Assembly: GCA_015099395.1 (NCBI GenBank)
Contig: AP024096.1
Location: 3,658,001-3,722,000, forward strand
Direction of reading: 5' to 3'
Length of the DNA: 64,000 bases
Source of the DNA: Ktedonobacteria bacterium brp13
Lineage (GTDB): Bacteria > Chloroflexota > Ktedonobacteria > Ktedonobacterales > Ktedonobacteraceae
Shown: positions 55,505 through 63,936 of the stretch, one piece after another
How positions within the stretch are numbered: position 1 is the first letter of the stretch
How the letters are laid out: every line of letters begins with the position of its first letter
Notes under the pieces: generated by a model
The model's input: the letters and a program-made list of their open reading frames with translations, nothing else
Told to the model about the DNA's origin: nothing
Databases searched by the model: none
Position numbers and translations under genes: made by a program

Positions 55505-55654
55505 ATGGAAAATATCAGCGTTATTGAATTAATCGCTGTCATAATCGCTCTCTTAACTGTGCTAGCAATCATCCATGGGGTCCTGACTGTGAAGATCTAC
55601 ATGCAGATGGAAGATGACCAGGAAGAGCGATGTCACCTGCGGAGAGCCTCATGA
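55505..55654 (+). CDS. Small single-TM protein (49 aa), divergent from the GG-leader peptide
   Basis: ATG 55505 opens a 49-codon frame ending at TGA 55652-55654. Residues 4-29 form one membrane helix (SVIELIAVIIALLTVLAIIH), followed by a charged cytoplasmic-type tail (KIYMQMEDDQEERCHLRRAS). The ribosome site is weak. It is about 175 bp from the peptide start on the other strand. Position and shape are like small bacteriocin immunity proteins, but no homology is seen, so this is a guess. Confidence 0.45.
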   Translation: MENISVIELIAVIIALLTVLAIIHGVLTVKIYMQMEDDQEERCHLRRAS

Positions 55655-56123
55655 AAACAAACATCATCGCTCCCAATTACAACTATTTGTTGTGAATCCT
55701 TTTCCATTATAGATGAGAAAGAAATGGTGTTTTCTTTCATTATCAGGTTGATTGTTCAAAGACCGGGGGATCGGGGCAAAAATAGACGTTGCGGTTCCTC
55801 CTTGTATCGTGGCTTTCTCCCCGGTACGTACTCACTCGCCAGTCCTGAAACAGCGCTCGCTGCGTGCGAGGCAATTATCGGACTTTTCATCGAGATAAGC
55901 TTTGTCGCGACATTCACACAACGCTTCTTCGGAAGGTAACGAGCAGAGAGGCGTTGAACAGGACGTTACACTACCTGTACGCGTCCCATACCCATAGAGG
56001 TCTTGTAGCCGATACCACTGTACCCTCCCTTATTTGTGTTTGTAACCCGGTAGCGTATATAGTTGCATCTGAATGAATCACAATCTAGACCTGTATTGGG
56101 TACCTTTTAGGAGGACATAGACC
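55655..56123. other. Intergenic region, no gene seen
   Basis: About 470 bp; short frames on the + strand (55724-55939, 55864-56076) have no ribosome site or recognisable motif. AGGAGG near the end belongs to the next gene. Confidence 0.4.
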
Positions 56124-56675
56124 TTGCGAACTTTACGAACATATACTTTCATCGGATTTTGCGCCCTTTCCTTACTGTTTCTTGCGGCTTGTGGAACGAC
56201 CCAGGCAAGTACCAGCGGTAGCAGTACCACACCAACGACCGCACCAACGTCAGCACCAACGACCACTGCAAGTACGTCAACCGGTGATGCAGTCAAGACG
56301 GCGTCATTAACAGTACAAGGCAAAAAAGTCACGGCTTTAACCAATGCTCAGGGTATGACGCTCTACACCTTTACGCCTGATACGGCGACAACGGCGGCCT
56401 GTACTGGTGGTTGCGCATCCACCTGGCCTCCATTACTGTTCAATGGTTCTGGTAGTCCTACTGGTGCGACTGGCTTAAGCGTTGTCACAGATGCGAATGG
56501 TAAGCAAGTACAAGCGAACGGCCATTTCCTTTATACCTACGCGGGTGACTCAGCCCCAGGACAAACCAATGGTGAGGGTCTTTCAGGTGAATGGTTTGTA
56601 GCAACAACGACTTCTGCCGCGACGACTCCCGCGACGACGACTCCTGCCGCGACGTCTTCTAGTTCTGGTTATTAA
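56124..56675 (+). CDS. Secreted lipoprotein with Yx(F/W/Y)xxD repeat domain (COG4315 type)
   Basis: The 183-aa product has a lipobox in SLLFLAACGTTQ, so Cys24 is the lipidated residue. A Thr/Ser/Ala linker follows (to about 58), then two copies of the family unit: MTLYTFTPDTATTAACTGGC, ASTWPPLL and HFLYTYAGDSAPGQTNGEGL, GEWFVA. The C-terminal tail is again Thr/Ala-rich. Function is unknown; related genes occur in actinomycete electron-transfer and stress contexts. Start is TTG 56124, 9 nt after AGGAGG, so an unusual start is well supported. Confidence 0.83.
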   Translation: MRTLRTYTFIGFCALSLLFLAACGTTQASTSGSSTTPTTAPTSAPTTTASTSTGDAVKTASLTVQGKKVTALTNAQGMTLYTFTPDTATTAACTGGCASTWPPLLFNGSGSPTGATGLSVVTDANGKQVQANGHFLYTYAGDSAPGQTNGEGLSGEWFVATTTSAATTPATTTPAATSSSSGY

Positions 56676-56755
56676 TCGGCACCTTGCTGCTCATATGTGC
56701 TCGAACTGGCCTGGTCAACTCTCTTATGCGCTGAACGTCCATGGCCTTGAATGAC

Positions 56756-56799
56756 AGTATGTAGATGGTCAGATCACAATACTTGACCATCTACATACT
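56756..56799. terminator. Long perfect hairpin downstream of the lipoprotein gene
   Basis: AGTATGTAGATGGTCA (56756-56771) pairs with TGACCATCTACATACT (56784-56799), a 16-bp perfect stem with a 12-nt loop. No T run follows. It could be a terminator or the end of the transposase relic next to it. Confidence 0.5.
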
Positions 56800-56800
56800 A

Positions 56801-56892
56801 TCAAATGCGGTGGTTGCGCGTCACTTTGCGTAACGACATGTTGACCGACTCAATCGCGTTTGTAGTGTAGATTAGTAAGAACAGGAAGCGAC
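56801..56892 (-). pseudogene. IS256-family transposase relic
   Basis: The reverse strand reads LLIYTTNAIESVNMSLRKVT, RNHR, then TGA. This is the YTTNAIE-LN-LRK-T signature near the catalytic Glu of IS256-type (mutator) transposases. About 30 codons survive. The rest is absent. Confidence 0.75.
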
Positions 56893-57060
56893 TTTCGTTT
56901 CTCTTGTTGATGTTCACGCGGCGTCGGGCCAGTGGGGGTCAGTTTATAAGATGAGGCACTATTTTTCTCCTTGAAACGTTTCTTCTGTGTATATCAATCA
57001 AGTAAGCAAGCATACTTGCATTCTCTTGTATTGTTCAGGAAGTTACGTATGGAGGTTTCA

Positions 57061-59181
57061 ATGCCCCGTCTCCTTGTGAATATCGTATCCAATCGCCCCC
57101 AGCTCTGGCCATCGTTACGCATAGGGACCGAAGAGCAACAACTACTGATTAAGAACTCACGCATACGTATCCTTTTAGTCTCCTTTGCAATGCTGTTTTT
57201 CGAGCTCCTCTGCATTCGCTGGATACCTTCCTACGTTCGCTATCTGAGTTATTTTAACAACTTTATCCTCATGGCCTCTTTCCTGGGTATCGGGCTGGGT
57301 ATGCTCTCAGCTCGCCGTCAACGCTTCTGGTTTCCGCCCTTCCCAGTACTCATTCTTGCGCTGACAGTCATTGTAACCCTCAATCGTTTTGACTTGCGCA
57401 TCAGCTCAACTGATGTTCTTTATTATGGAGCAGGTGAAGCACAGAGTGCGCATGCGGAGAATTTTATCGTCCTGCCTATTATCTTTGGCATGGTAACGCT
57501 GTGCTTTATCCCACTATCTCGCATCTTTGGTCAGTTGTTTGCTAAAGTGCCTCCGTTAACTGCTTATACCTATGACATCCTTGGAAGCCTGGCAGGAATT
57601 GCCTGCTTCTCACTGATATCTTATTTCTCTTTACCACCCCTGTTGTGGTTTCTCGTGTTGTCTATTCCCGTTTTGTTGCTCACAAGCCTGCAACGTCTCT
57701 GGTGGATGGCAATACCAGTGGTAGCCAGTTTGATTATCGTTGCATCGCTACAAAGCAATACTTACTGGTCGCCTTATTACAAAATCATGCTGCGTCCGGC
57801 TCCTCATAATGGCTATCTCGTCGATGTCAATAATGCGGGTGGTCACCAGTCGATGATTCCCTGGCAATATAAAGAGCCATTCTATCGTCGGGTCTATAGT
57901 CTCTTTCCTGGTCGCTCATTCCATCATGCACTCATCTTAGGAGCAGGAAGTGGATCTGATACCTCAACCGCCCTGGCTTATGGCGTTCCATCAATTACAG
58001 CAGTCGAGATCGACCCTATAATTCAGCAACTTGGCGCACGCTATCATCCTGATCATCCCTATGGAAATCCACGTGTGAAAGCTGTCATCAACGATGGTCG
58101 TACTTATCTGCAAAACACAAAAGAGCAGTATGACTTGATTGTTTTTGCTCTTCCCGATTCACTTACCTTGACGTCAAGCAATACGAACTTGAGGCTGGAA
58201 AGTTTTCTGCTGACACAGGAGTCAATTAAGGCTGCGCAATCACACCTCAGCAAAAATGGTTTACTCGTACTCTACAACTATTACCGCGAGCCATGGCTGG
58301 TGGAAAAACTCGTCAATATGGTGGGAGCTAACTTTCATCAGGAACCGCTTGTTTCTACCTATGGTGGCTGGGGGCGTGCGGCAGTCATTATGGCGGGACC
58401 TCGCCTTGCGACATTGCCACCGGGAACATTCGGTCCCTATCATGAATATGCAAAGAACAAAAATACCAATTCTTTGCGCGTCATCGGAGAGGGCTTCTAT
58501 CCCCTTACGGATCGTACTCCAACTACTGATGATTGGCCTTTCCTGTACCTACACGACCGTAGTTTTCCATCGCTCTACATCTTTGGACTGGGCATGGTAG
58601 CTATCTATTCGTTGGCTGGAATACTACTACTAGCTCCCCGGAGGGTATTACGCCGCTTCGACTGGCATATGTTTTTCCTGGGAGTTGCCTTTATGCTGTT
58701 AGAGGTCAAGAGTTTAACAACCTTTGCACTTCTCTTTGGCAGCACATGGATGGTGAACTCCCTGGTCTCCTTTGCTATTCTCGTCGGTGTATTACTGGCG
58801 GTGTTGGTTAACAGTCGGTTCAAAATCAATCACATCCTCCCCTGGTATCTGCTGTTGTTTGGTATTCTGGTTTTCAACCTGCTGCTTCCACCAGAAGCCT
58901 TGCTCCTGGGAAATCCAGTTACCAGATACGCGTTAGCAAGTATTCTGGCCTTTACACCGGTGTTTATTGCTAACATCATCTTTGCCAATTCATTTCGCGA
59001 TAGCGAGACGGCTGATATTGCCTTCGCCTCTAATCTCATCGGTATTATGGTTGGAGGCGGACTGGAATATTTCAGCATGCTCATTGGATATCGCTTCCTT
59101 CTGATCGGTGTTATCATTTTCTATGCATGTGCACTACTGATTAGCAAACTCCTGCCAGCAAAGGCGGCAAAGCTGATATAA
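57061..59181 (+). CDS. Membrane-embedded spermidine-synthase-like protein
   Basis: The product is 706 aa from ATG 57061, 5 nt after GGAGG. It has an N-terminal membrane domain (about six helices), a central spermidine-synthase-like Rossmann domain (FHHALILGAGSGSDTSTALA and VEIDPIIQQL near 305; VINDGRTYLQNTKEQYDLIV near 345) and a C-terminal membrane domain. Such fusions are common in bacteria without true polyamine synthase activity; the decarboxylated-SAM and amine pockets need checking. No polyamine gene is adjacent. The last codons overlap the opposite-strand gene by 48 bp. Confidence 0.82.
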   Translation: MPRLLVNIVSNRPQLWPSLRIGTEEQQLLIKNSRIRILLVSFAMLFFELLCIRWIPSYVRYLSYFNNFILMASFLGIGLGMLSARRQRFWFPPFPVLILALTVIVTLNRFDLRISSTDVLYYGAGEAQSAHAENFIVLPIIFGMVTLCFIPLSRIFGQLFAKVPPLTAYTYDILGSLAGIACFSLISYFSLPPLLWFLVLSIPVLLLTSLQRLWWMAIPVVASLIIVASLQSNTYWSPYYKIMLRPAPHNGYLVDVNNAGGHQSMIPWQYKEPFYRRVYSLFPGRSFHHALILGAGSGSDTSTALAYGVPSITAVEIDPIIQQLGARYHPDHPYGNPRVKAVINDGRTYLQNTKEQYDLIVFALPDSLTLTSSNTNLRLESFLLTQESIKAAQSHLSKNGLLVLYNYYREPWLVEKLVNMVGANFHQEPLVSTYGGWGRAAVIMAGPRLATLPPGTFGPYHEYAKNKNTNSLRVIGEGFYPLTDRTPTTDDWPFLYLHDRSFPSLYIFGLGMVAIYSLAGILLLAPRRVLRRFDWHMFFLGVAFMLLEVKSLTTFALLFGSTWMVNSLVSFAILVGVLLAVLVNSRFKINHILPWYLLLFGILVFNLLLPPEALLLGNPVTRYALASILAFTPVFIANIIFANSFRDSETADIAFASNLIGIMVGGGLEYFSMLIGYRFLLIGVIIFYACALLISKLLPAKAAKLI

Positions 59182-59714
59182 AAACAAACACCTGTAGAGA
59201 GATGAATAGAGTGGCTTACCGCTCTGGGCGACGATCACTTGCTGAAGAGCAGCCATCTTCTGGGTATATTCGTCATTGGGGATCGTGGGCTTAAAAGGGA
59301 AGAATAGCCGATATTGATTAGGTACCACCCAGCGCACGACCCCATTCTCGCCGATCAATTCATAGGATATCATACGTTTCGTTTTGCCGCCCCAGATATC
59401 AAATCCCTGCACCTCGTGCCAGGGAATAGTGGTCGCTTTCCCGTAGTATTCAGCCGTGATACCTTGCTCGTGCACAGTAATCTCTTGTTTCATAATGCGA
59501 TTATAGAGAAGGCGACTTAACAAGGTCGATGCGCCGAAGATTATCAGAAAAACAACAAGTAGAATGCCTACTATGATCAGAAAAAGTGGTTGAGTGAAAA
59601 CTTTAGGCCCACCATAATAGATGAAAAGGTAACCAATATCATTCCTAAAACTTCGATACTGACACACACTATGAGCAATAGATATTGCCTTTTGATTGGA
59701 TCATTTTTGCGCAT
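59134..59714 (-). pseudogene. Two-TM PH-like membrane protein gene with a frameshift
   Basis: A proper start (ATG 59714, with AAAGGA 5 nt before it) gives MRKNDPIKRQYLLLIVCVSI, EVLGMILVTFSSIMVGLK, a first membrane helix. It then runs out of frame near 59600. The next frame continues VFTQPLFLIIVGILLVVFLI, the second helix and a PH-like domain (HEQGITAEYYGKATTIPWHE, NQYRLFFPFKPTIPNDEY). A single missing base near 59600 joins both. The domain plan equals the gene at 29.8-30.4 kb. This may be a true mutation or a sequence error. The function is unknown. Confidence 0.65.
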
Positions 59715-59761
59715 AGAATTCCTTTCTTTGTCTTATAATATTTCTCCAAGAAATGTAACAG

Positions 59762-59942
59762 CCCACGGGTTGCGCAACGAGATATATCTCATCAGTGATC
59801 TGGCTGGAGTGCGTCCTTCATTGCTCTCATGCTTCCATAAGGCAGAGGTATTTATAATCCCTTCTCAGACAAAAGCGAGAAAGTTGAACGGGCCTGTGAA
59901 GCCACTTCAGTCGAAAGTGCATCTCGTTGCGCAACCCGTGGG
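59762..59942. repeat. 181-bp element with perfect 22-bp terminal inverted repeats
   Basis: Bases 59762-59783 and 59921-59942 are perfect inverted copies (outer end CCCACGGGTTGCGCAACG). The inner 137 bp is non-coding. A degenerate single arm (18 of 22 bases) lies at 30602-30623. It is probably another miniature-element family. Confidence 0.6.
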
Positions 59943-60655
59943 TCTCTCGCCTGCACCGTTTGCGGCACCTCTTCTTCCACACATCCCCTGATCACCTTAT
60001 ACCATTTAGAGGATTAAACCCGTTGTACCTCTGTAAACTCTCCCATCGTTAATACACGTTTCCCTTATTTCATTCATCCACACTCCTTTACTTACATTCT
60101 ACATCTCAAATCACTCAGCAAAGTATACCCCTCCCACACCTCGTTTTCTCTCAATGTTCCATACAAAATGAGGTCTCGTTCCACTCCTGGGTAGCACGAG
60201 ACCTCACTTCGCTCCTCAGTTCCTGCTCCTGGTTCCTTTATGACCGACAAAAACCGCTTATTTTTCCTCTTTTCTCAAATATTTCCTTTTATACCTCCAT
60301 CCCTCATTTTCCTCTTCAGATTTCCCCTCAATTACTGCATCAAAACAGAGACTGATCCTCTTCTTCCCTTTCTTTGAGGGCATTTTTTGCACACTCTTCG
60401 AGGCCCTTGCCTCGATCCGCTTCTCACGCTCCCTCCCCTCCTTGTCACCTTCACTTCTCACGCTCTCGCCACTGTCTTTTCTCGACGCCAATCAACGCCA
60501 ACGGCTCCCTCTGCCCTCTTTCCCTCCCCTGCTTTTTGCCCCTCTTTTGCACGCTCTTTGAGGTTTTCCTCTCTTCTTATCCACCTTCTACCGCTCTTTT
60601 TATGTGTTACCTTCTATCATCCGCGCATACCTCATATATCGCCTCAAATTCTCCC
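59943..60655. other. Intergenic region with a hairpin and a 400-bp pyrimidine-rich tract
   Basis: About 710 bp without a confident gene. TGAGGTCTCGT (60169-60179) and ACGAGACCTCA (60196-60206) form an 11-bp hairpin. From about 60240 to 60650 the + strand is overwhelmingly C and T with few G, so reverse-strand frames give only Lys/Glu/Arg-rich nonsense such as 60258-60491. I see no supported protein. Confidence 0.5.
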
Positions 60656-61663
60656 TCATGTATTTCGCAAAATTACAGTAGGAGACGGTGGTGGAAGAAG
60701 TGGCAGGCTAAAGCCCCAGGCAAGCATTTTCGCGGCATCGGTGAATCGTGATTGCGTAGCAACTTCAGTTCCCGTATAAGCGCCATCATCTAAGAGCGCA
60801 CCAATCAGGTATTGCCCATTCTGCTTCGCGGCAAAGACCAGACAATTGCCAGCCTCACCCGTCGAACCAGTCTTGACACCAATCGCACCGGGATATACCT
60901 GAAGCAACTTATTAGTATTATCCCATGTATACGCATGATAATCACTCGTCTGGCTCAAATCAAACTCCTGTGTATTCACAATCTGCGAAAATGTCTCATT
61001 TTGCATTGCATAGGCCGTTAATTTTGCCAGATCGGCAGCGGAAGAATACTGCTGTGGATTGACGTTGCCGCCCGGAAGATCATACGGCAGACCATCAGGA
61101 TTGACATAATGCGTATTGGTCAACCCCAGTTTCACAGCATATTGATTCATCAGCGTCACAAAGCTTGCAGTTGAACCGCTCACACCATCAGCGACGGCAA
61201 TGGCTGCGTCGTCACCAGAAGGCAGCATCAACGCATATAACAGGTCAATCATTGGCATCTTATCTCCCGCGACAAGACCTGCCGAACTTCCACCATTCTC
61301 AATTGGCTCGTTCACAGCATCCTGACCAATTGTAATGATCTTATTGGGGTTCACTTTCTGCAACGCGATAATACAGGTCATAATCTTGGTCGTACTCGCC
61401 ATTGGTAAACGAGCATTGCCATTCACGTTCATCAACGTTCTACCAGTGGTCGCGTCCATCAAAAAAGCACTTTTGGCGGAAACTGCAGGTGGAGTGCTAT
61501 TCACCGTCAAAATCGGCCTGGGAGTAGGGGTAGGAGTAGGAGTGGAATTTATAACCGCCACAATATTTTTGCCAGGACGGGTAAATAAAATCAACGGTAC
61601 AGTAATTAAAAGTTCAACAACAATAACTAATAAAACTGTTGCAACAAGCTGACGTCTTTTCAT
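60656..61663 (-). CDS. D-alanyl-D-alanine carboxypeptidase (peptidase S11, DacA/DacF type)
   Basis: The 335-aa product has an N-terminal signal anchor (LVATVLLVIVVELLITVPLI), a Pro/Thr linker and an S11 penicillin-binding domain. The active Ser and Lys are in MASTTKIMTCIIAL (SxxK), the second motif is SGDDAA (usually SxN; here Asp), and the third is KTGSTGEAG. It trims the terminal D-Ala of peptidoglycan stem peptides outside the membrane. There is no C-terminal amphipathic anchor as in DacA of Gram-negatives. It lies just upstream, on the same strand, of the pyrimidine-rich tract. Confidence 0.88.
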   Translation of the reverse strand: MKRRQLVATVLLVIVVELLITVPLILFTRPGKNIVAVINSTPTPTPTPRPILTVNSTPPAVSAKSAFLMDATTGRTLMNVNGNARLPMASTTKIMTCIIALQKVNPNKIITIGQDAVNEPIENGGSSAGLVAGDKMPMIDLLYALMLPSGDDAAIAVADGVSGSTASFVTLMNQYAVKLGLTNTHYVNPDGLPYDLPGGNVNPQQYSSAADLAKLTAYAMQNETFSQIVNTQEFDLSQTSDYHAYTWDNTNKLLQVYPGAIGVKTGSTGEAGNCLVFAAKQNGQYLIGALLDDGAYTGTEVATQSRFTDAAKMLAWGFSLPLLPPPSPTVILRNT

Positions 61664-61706
61664 ATGAACAAGCCTCTTATTTTATGTGTTATACAATATC
61701 TTCTTA

Positions 61707-62222
61707 TTATGTTGAGCACAAACCGGCACCATAGTCATCTGGTTGTGCGAGATACTCAAAGTCGTATGGATAACTCTTCCCACTATACGCATCTTGATAC
61801 TGATGTGTATTTCCCCAGTTCGTCGCCTCCTGATGAAATGACTGCACCAGGTACTTCGCCAGTGCCTGCGCCAGCGGTAATTGCGAGGGAGCCATCTGAC
61901 CCTCAAGTTGTTGCGTGACACTTTGGAGGTCCGCAACTGACTTCGCATTACGCAGCATCGTCTGGTCAGTGGCACATTGTTGTTGATACAGGGAAACATC
62001 GGCCCCATCTTGTTGCATCAACGGAATCACACTCTGAAATTGCGTCAGTTCTTTTTGGGCCGTCGTTCTGGCTTGCTGGAGTGCTACATCCTGCGCACTT
62101 CGTTGCGATAACTCTTTCACCGGGGTTATTGACATACTCCCGTTAGTACAAGCGGTCAACATGACTAGAATGATAGATACGACACAGAGCATTCCTCTAT
62201 TTTGCTTCGTAAACATTCTCAT
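61707..62222 (-). CDS. Lipoprotein of unknown function
   Basis: The 171-aa product has a lipobox in VSIILVMLTACTNGSMS (Cys25), then a helical domain with many Gln (VALQQARTTAQKELTQFQSV, LQSVTQQLEGQM) resembling a helical hairpin of substrate- or ligand-binding lipoproteins. The C-terminus is aromatic (SYPYDFEYLAQPDDYG). I do not recognise the family. It is on the same strand as the carboxypeptidase, with a 43-bp gap between them, so both may be in one transcript with this gene first. Confidence 0.75.
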   Translation of the reverse strand: MRMFTKQNRGMLCVVSIILVMLTACTNGSMSITPVKELSQRSAQDVALQQARTTAQKELTQFQSVIPLMQQDGADVSLYQQQCATDQTMLRNAKSVADLQSVTQQLEGQMAPSQLPLAQALAKYLVQSFHQEATNWGNTHQYQDAYSGKSYPYDFEYLAQPDDYGAGLCST

Positions 62223-62450
62223 CGGTCATCACATCCTTGCTTATTTCAATGGTGGGCTCTATGATCTGAGCCCACACTGTCACATTTTTTTCATCTGCCT
62301 AAATTTGGCCCCAATCAATGACGACAAACCATCTACGTACCATCATAGAACACATGCAGGATACTATTGGCGTGCCAAGCGCACAGGATTCCACAAAAGT
62401 TGTTTGATTGGACGTAGAAGTAATAGACCAGATTGGTTACAGGTATCCGT

Positions 62451-63389
62451 TCACATCGCTTTTTGCAACGTAATTTCCACCGCACGATTCTGGGTATTAA
62501 ACATCACCTGAAGCGTCGTATCATAGTCATCGTGTATCGTTGCAACATACATCATGTTCTTTGCTTGCAACCCTGGCGATAACGTGGTTCGCTTCATCAC
62601 AAATTGCGGATAGAGTTCATGCATGGTGGTAGAAGAATCGCCCAGTCGCAATCCTTCCACTGTCGCAAAGGAAGACTTTTGCGGCATGGAAGACTTTTGC
62701 GGCAAAGAAGAATTCTGTGGCATGGAAGACTTTTGCGGCATGGAGCTATTCATCACGCTCACGCTGATGTGTACCACAACGTAGGTTGATGCATTTTTTT
62801 CCACGGTAATAGAAATGGGACCAGACCTAACCTGATATACATTGAGTTTTGCTGCTGGATAGACGTTCATTACCTGATTTAAATTCATGCCCAGAGCAAC
62901 ACCGCCAATGCTGGTCCCAAGTCTGGCAGTGGTTCCTTTTGTGGGTGTAGTCATCGTTACAGATGAAGGTGTCGGTTTATGCATGTACACCCTGGTCATA
63001 GAGAAAACACTGATAGCACTCCCTATGAGCAAGAAAGCCATCGCCAGGACGATCAATGTGCTGAGAGATTTCCACCATGGTCTCTGGGGTATATGGGGAC
63101 GAAGCTTCCCATGACCAAATCTTCTCAGGATATCGGAAGATGTGCTCTGAACCAGTGTCGTTGGCTCCTCCCCCACGACATCGGTTGTGCTCATCAGATG
63201 GACCAGACGCGTCCAGGTACGATCAATCGAATGCTGATCTAGCTCGTCAGGCTGGTAGTATTCTTGCAACGCTCGAATAACCTGTATTTCAGGAGCATCC
63301 AACGGCAGATCTCCATTCTCCGCATGAGCGAGCCGTTCTATGTGTTCATCTATCTCTGCCGCAGAATGAATATTATCAAATTTCTCCAT
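62451..63389 (-). CDS. Membrane anti-sigma-factor-like protein with tandem SSMPQK repeats
   Basis: The product is about 312 aa from ATG 63389 (MEKFDNIHSA). The first 125 residues are cytoplasmic and acidic, then one membrane helix (SLSTLIVLAMAFLLIGSAIS) and an outside domain of about 170 residues. In it, four 18-bp units (62671-62742) encode SSMPQK, SSMPQN, SSLPQK, SSMPQK. It lies directly after the ECF sigma gene (stop at 63397), as membrane anti-sigma factors usually do. No zinc-binding ZAS motif is seen, so the anti-sigma role is inferred from position and topology. Confidence 0.72.
   Translation of the reverse strand: MEKFDNIHSAAEIDEHIERLAHAENGDLPLDAPEIQVIRALQEYYQPDELDQHSIDRTWTRLVHLMSTTDVVGEEPTTLVQSTSSDILRRFGHGKLRPHIPQRPWWKSLSTLIVLAMAFLLIGSAISVFSMTRVYMHKPTPSSVTMTTPTKGTTARLGTSIGGVALGMNLNQVMNVYPAAKLNVYQVRSGPISITVEKNASTYVVVHISVSVMNSSMPQKSSMPQNSSLPQKSSMPQKSSFATVEGLRLGDSSTTMHELYPQFVMKRTTLSPGLQAKNMMYVATIHDDYDTTLQVMFNTQNRAVEITLQKAM
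62671..62742 (-). repeat. Four 18-bp tandem repeats in the anti-sigma-like gene
   Basis: Units are near identical on the + strand (GAAGACTTTTGCGGCATG with minor changes) and keep the reading frame. The encoded hexads are hydrophilic and Ser/Pro/Gln/Lys-rich. Confidence 0.8.
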
Positions 63390-63396
63390 TGTTTTC

Positions 63397-63936
63397 CTAC
63401 CCCTTCTCGTTCTGATAGAGGGTACGCAATGCACGTAGCGCTCTCCACAAGGCCGCCTGGATCGCTCCCTCAGTTTTCCCGATCATGCTTGCAATCTCCA
63501 CGCTACGCAAGCCAACAATGAAGCGTAAACGCAACACCTCCTGCTGGAGCTCGGGCAAGTGCAAAATACGCTCCTGCAAGAGCGCGTATTCTTCTTGCTT
63601 GATCATGACATGCTCCGGTAAACGTTCACCGGCATCCGACATATCTTTATCCAAGAGCAGTTCCAGCGATGTATGTGAGTAACGATTTGAGCGTCGGTAC
63701 CAATCTATCGTTTTATTACGAGCGACAGAAATGAGCCAGGCATATTGTTGCTGCTCATTCAACCGCGAGAGCCCTTTGTACTTGAAGGCTGCGAGGAAGA
63801 CTTCGGCCAGCATGTCCTCAGCTTCTTCTCGTTTATGAATGGATGTATAGATATATTTGAATATCCTGTTTGCGTGACGCTGATAGAGTTCCGTCACCAA
63901 TCTATCGCCGACTGTAGAAATATCTTTTTGCGCCAT
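63397..63936 (-). CDS. ECF-type RNA polymerase sigma factor
   Basis: The product is 179 aa from ATG 63936, with AGAAGG 7 nt upstream (GTG 63939 is too close). Region 2 (LYQRHANRIFKYIYTSIHKR, EEAEDMLAEVFLAAFKY, AWLISVARNKTIDWYRR) and region 4 (LPELQQEVLRLRFIVGLRSV, EIASMIGKTEGAIQAALWRA) are complete. It directs transcription of a stress or envelope regulon, presumably held by the membrane protein encoded next. Its regulon promoter cannot be read from this window. Confidence 0.93.
   Translation of the reverse strand: MAQKDISTVGDRLVTELYQRHANRIFKYIYTSIHKREEAEDMLAEVFLAAFKYKGLSRLNEQQQYAWLISVARNKTIDWYRRSNRYSHTSLELLLDKDMSDAGERLPEHVMIKQEEYALLQERILHLPELQQEVLRLRFIVGLRSVEIASMIGKTEGAIQAALWRALRALRTLYQNEKG

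Noticed and set aside
60374..60779. Two + strand frames of 125-130 codons in the pyrimidine-rich tract
   Set aside because: They arise from the lack of G on that strand, which removes stop codons; no coding features are seen.
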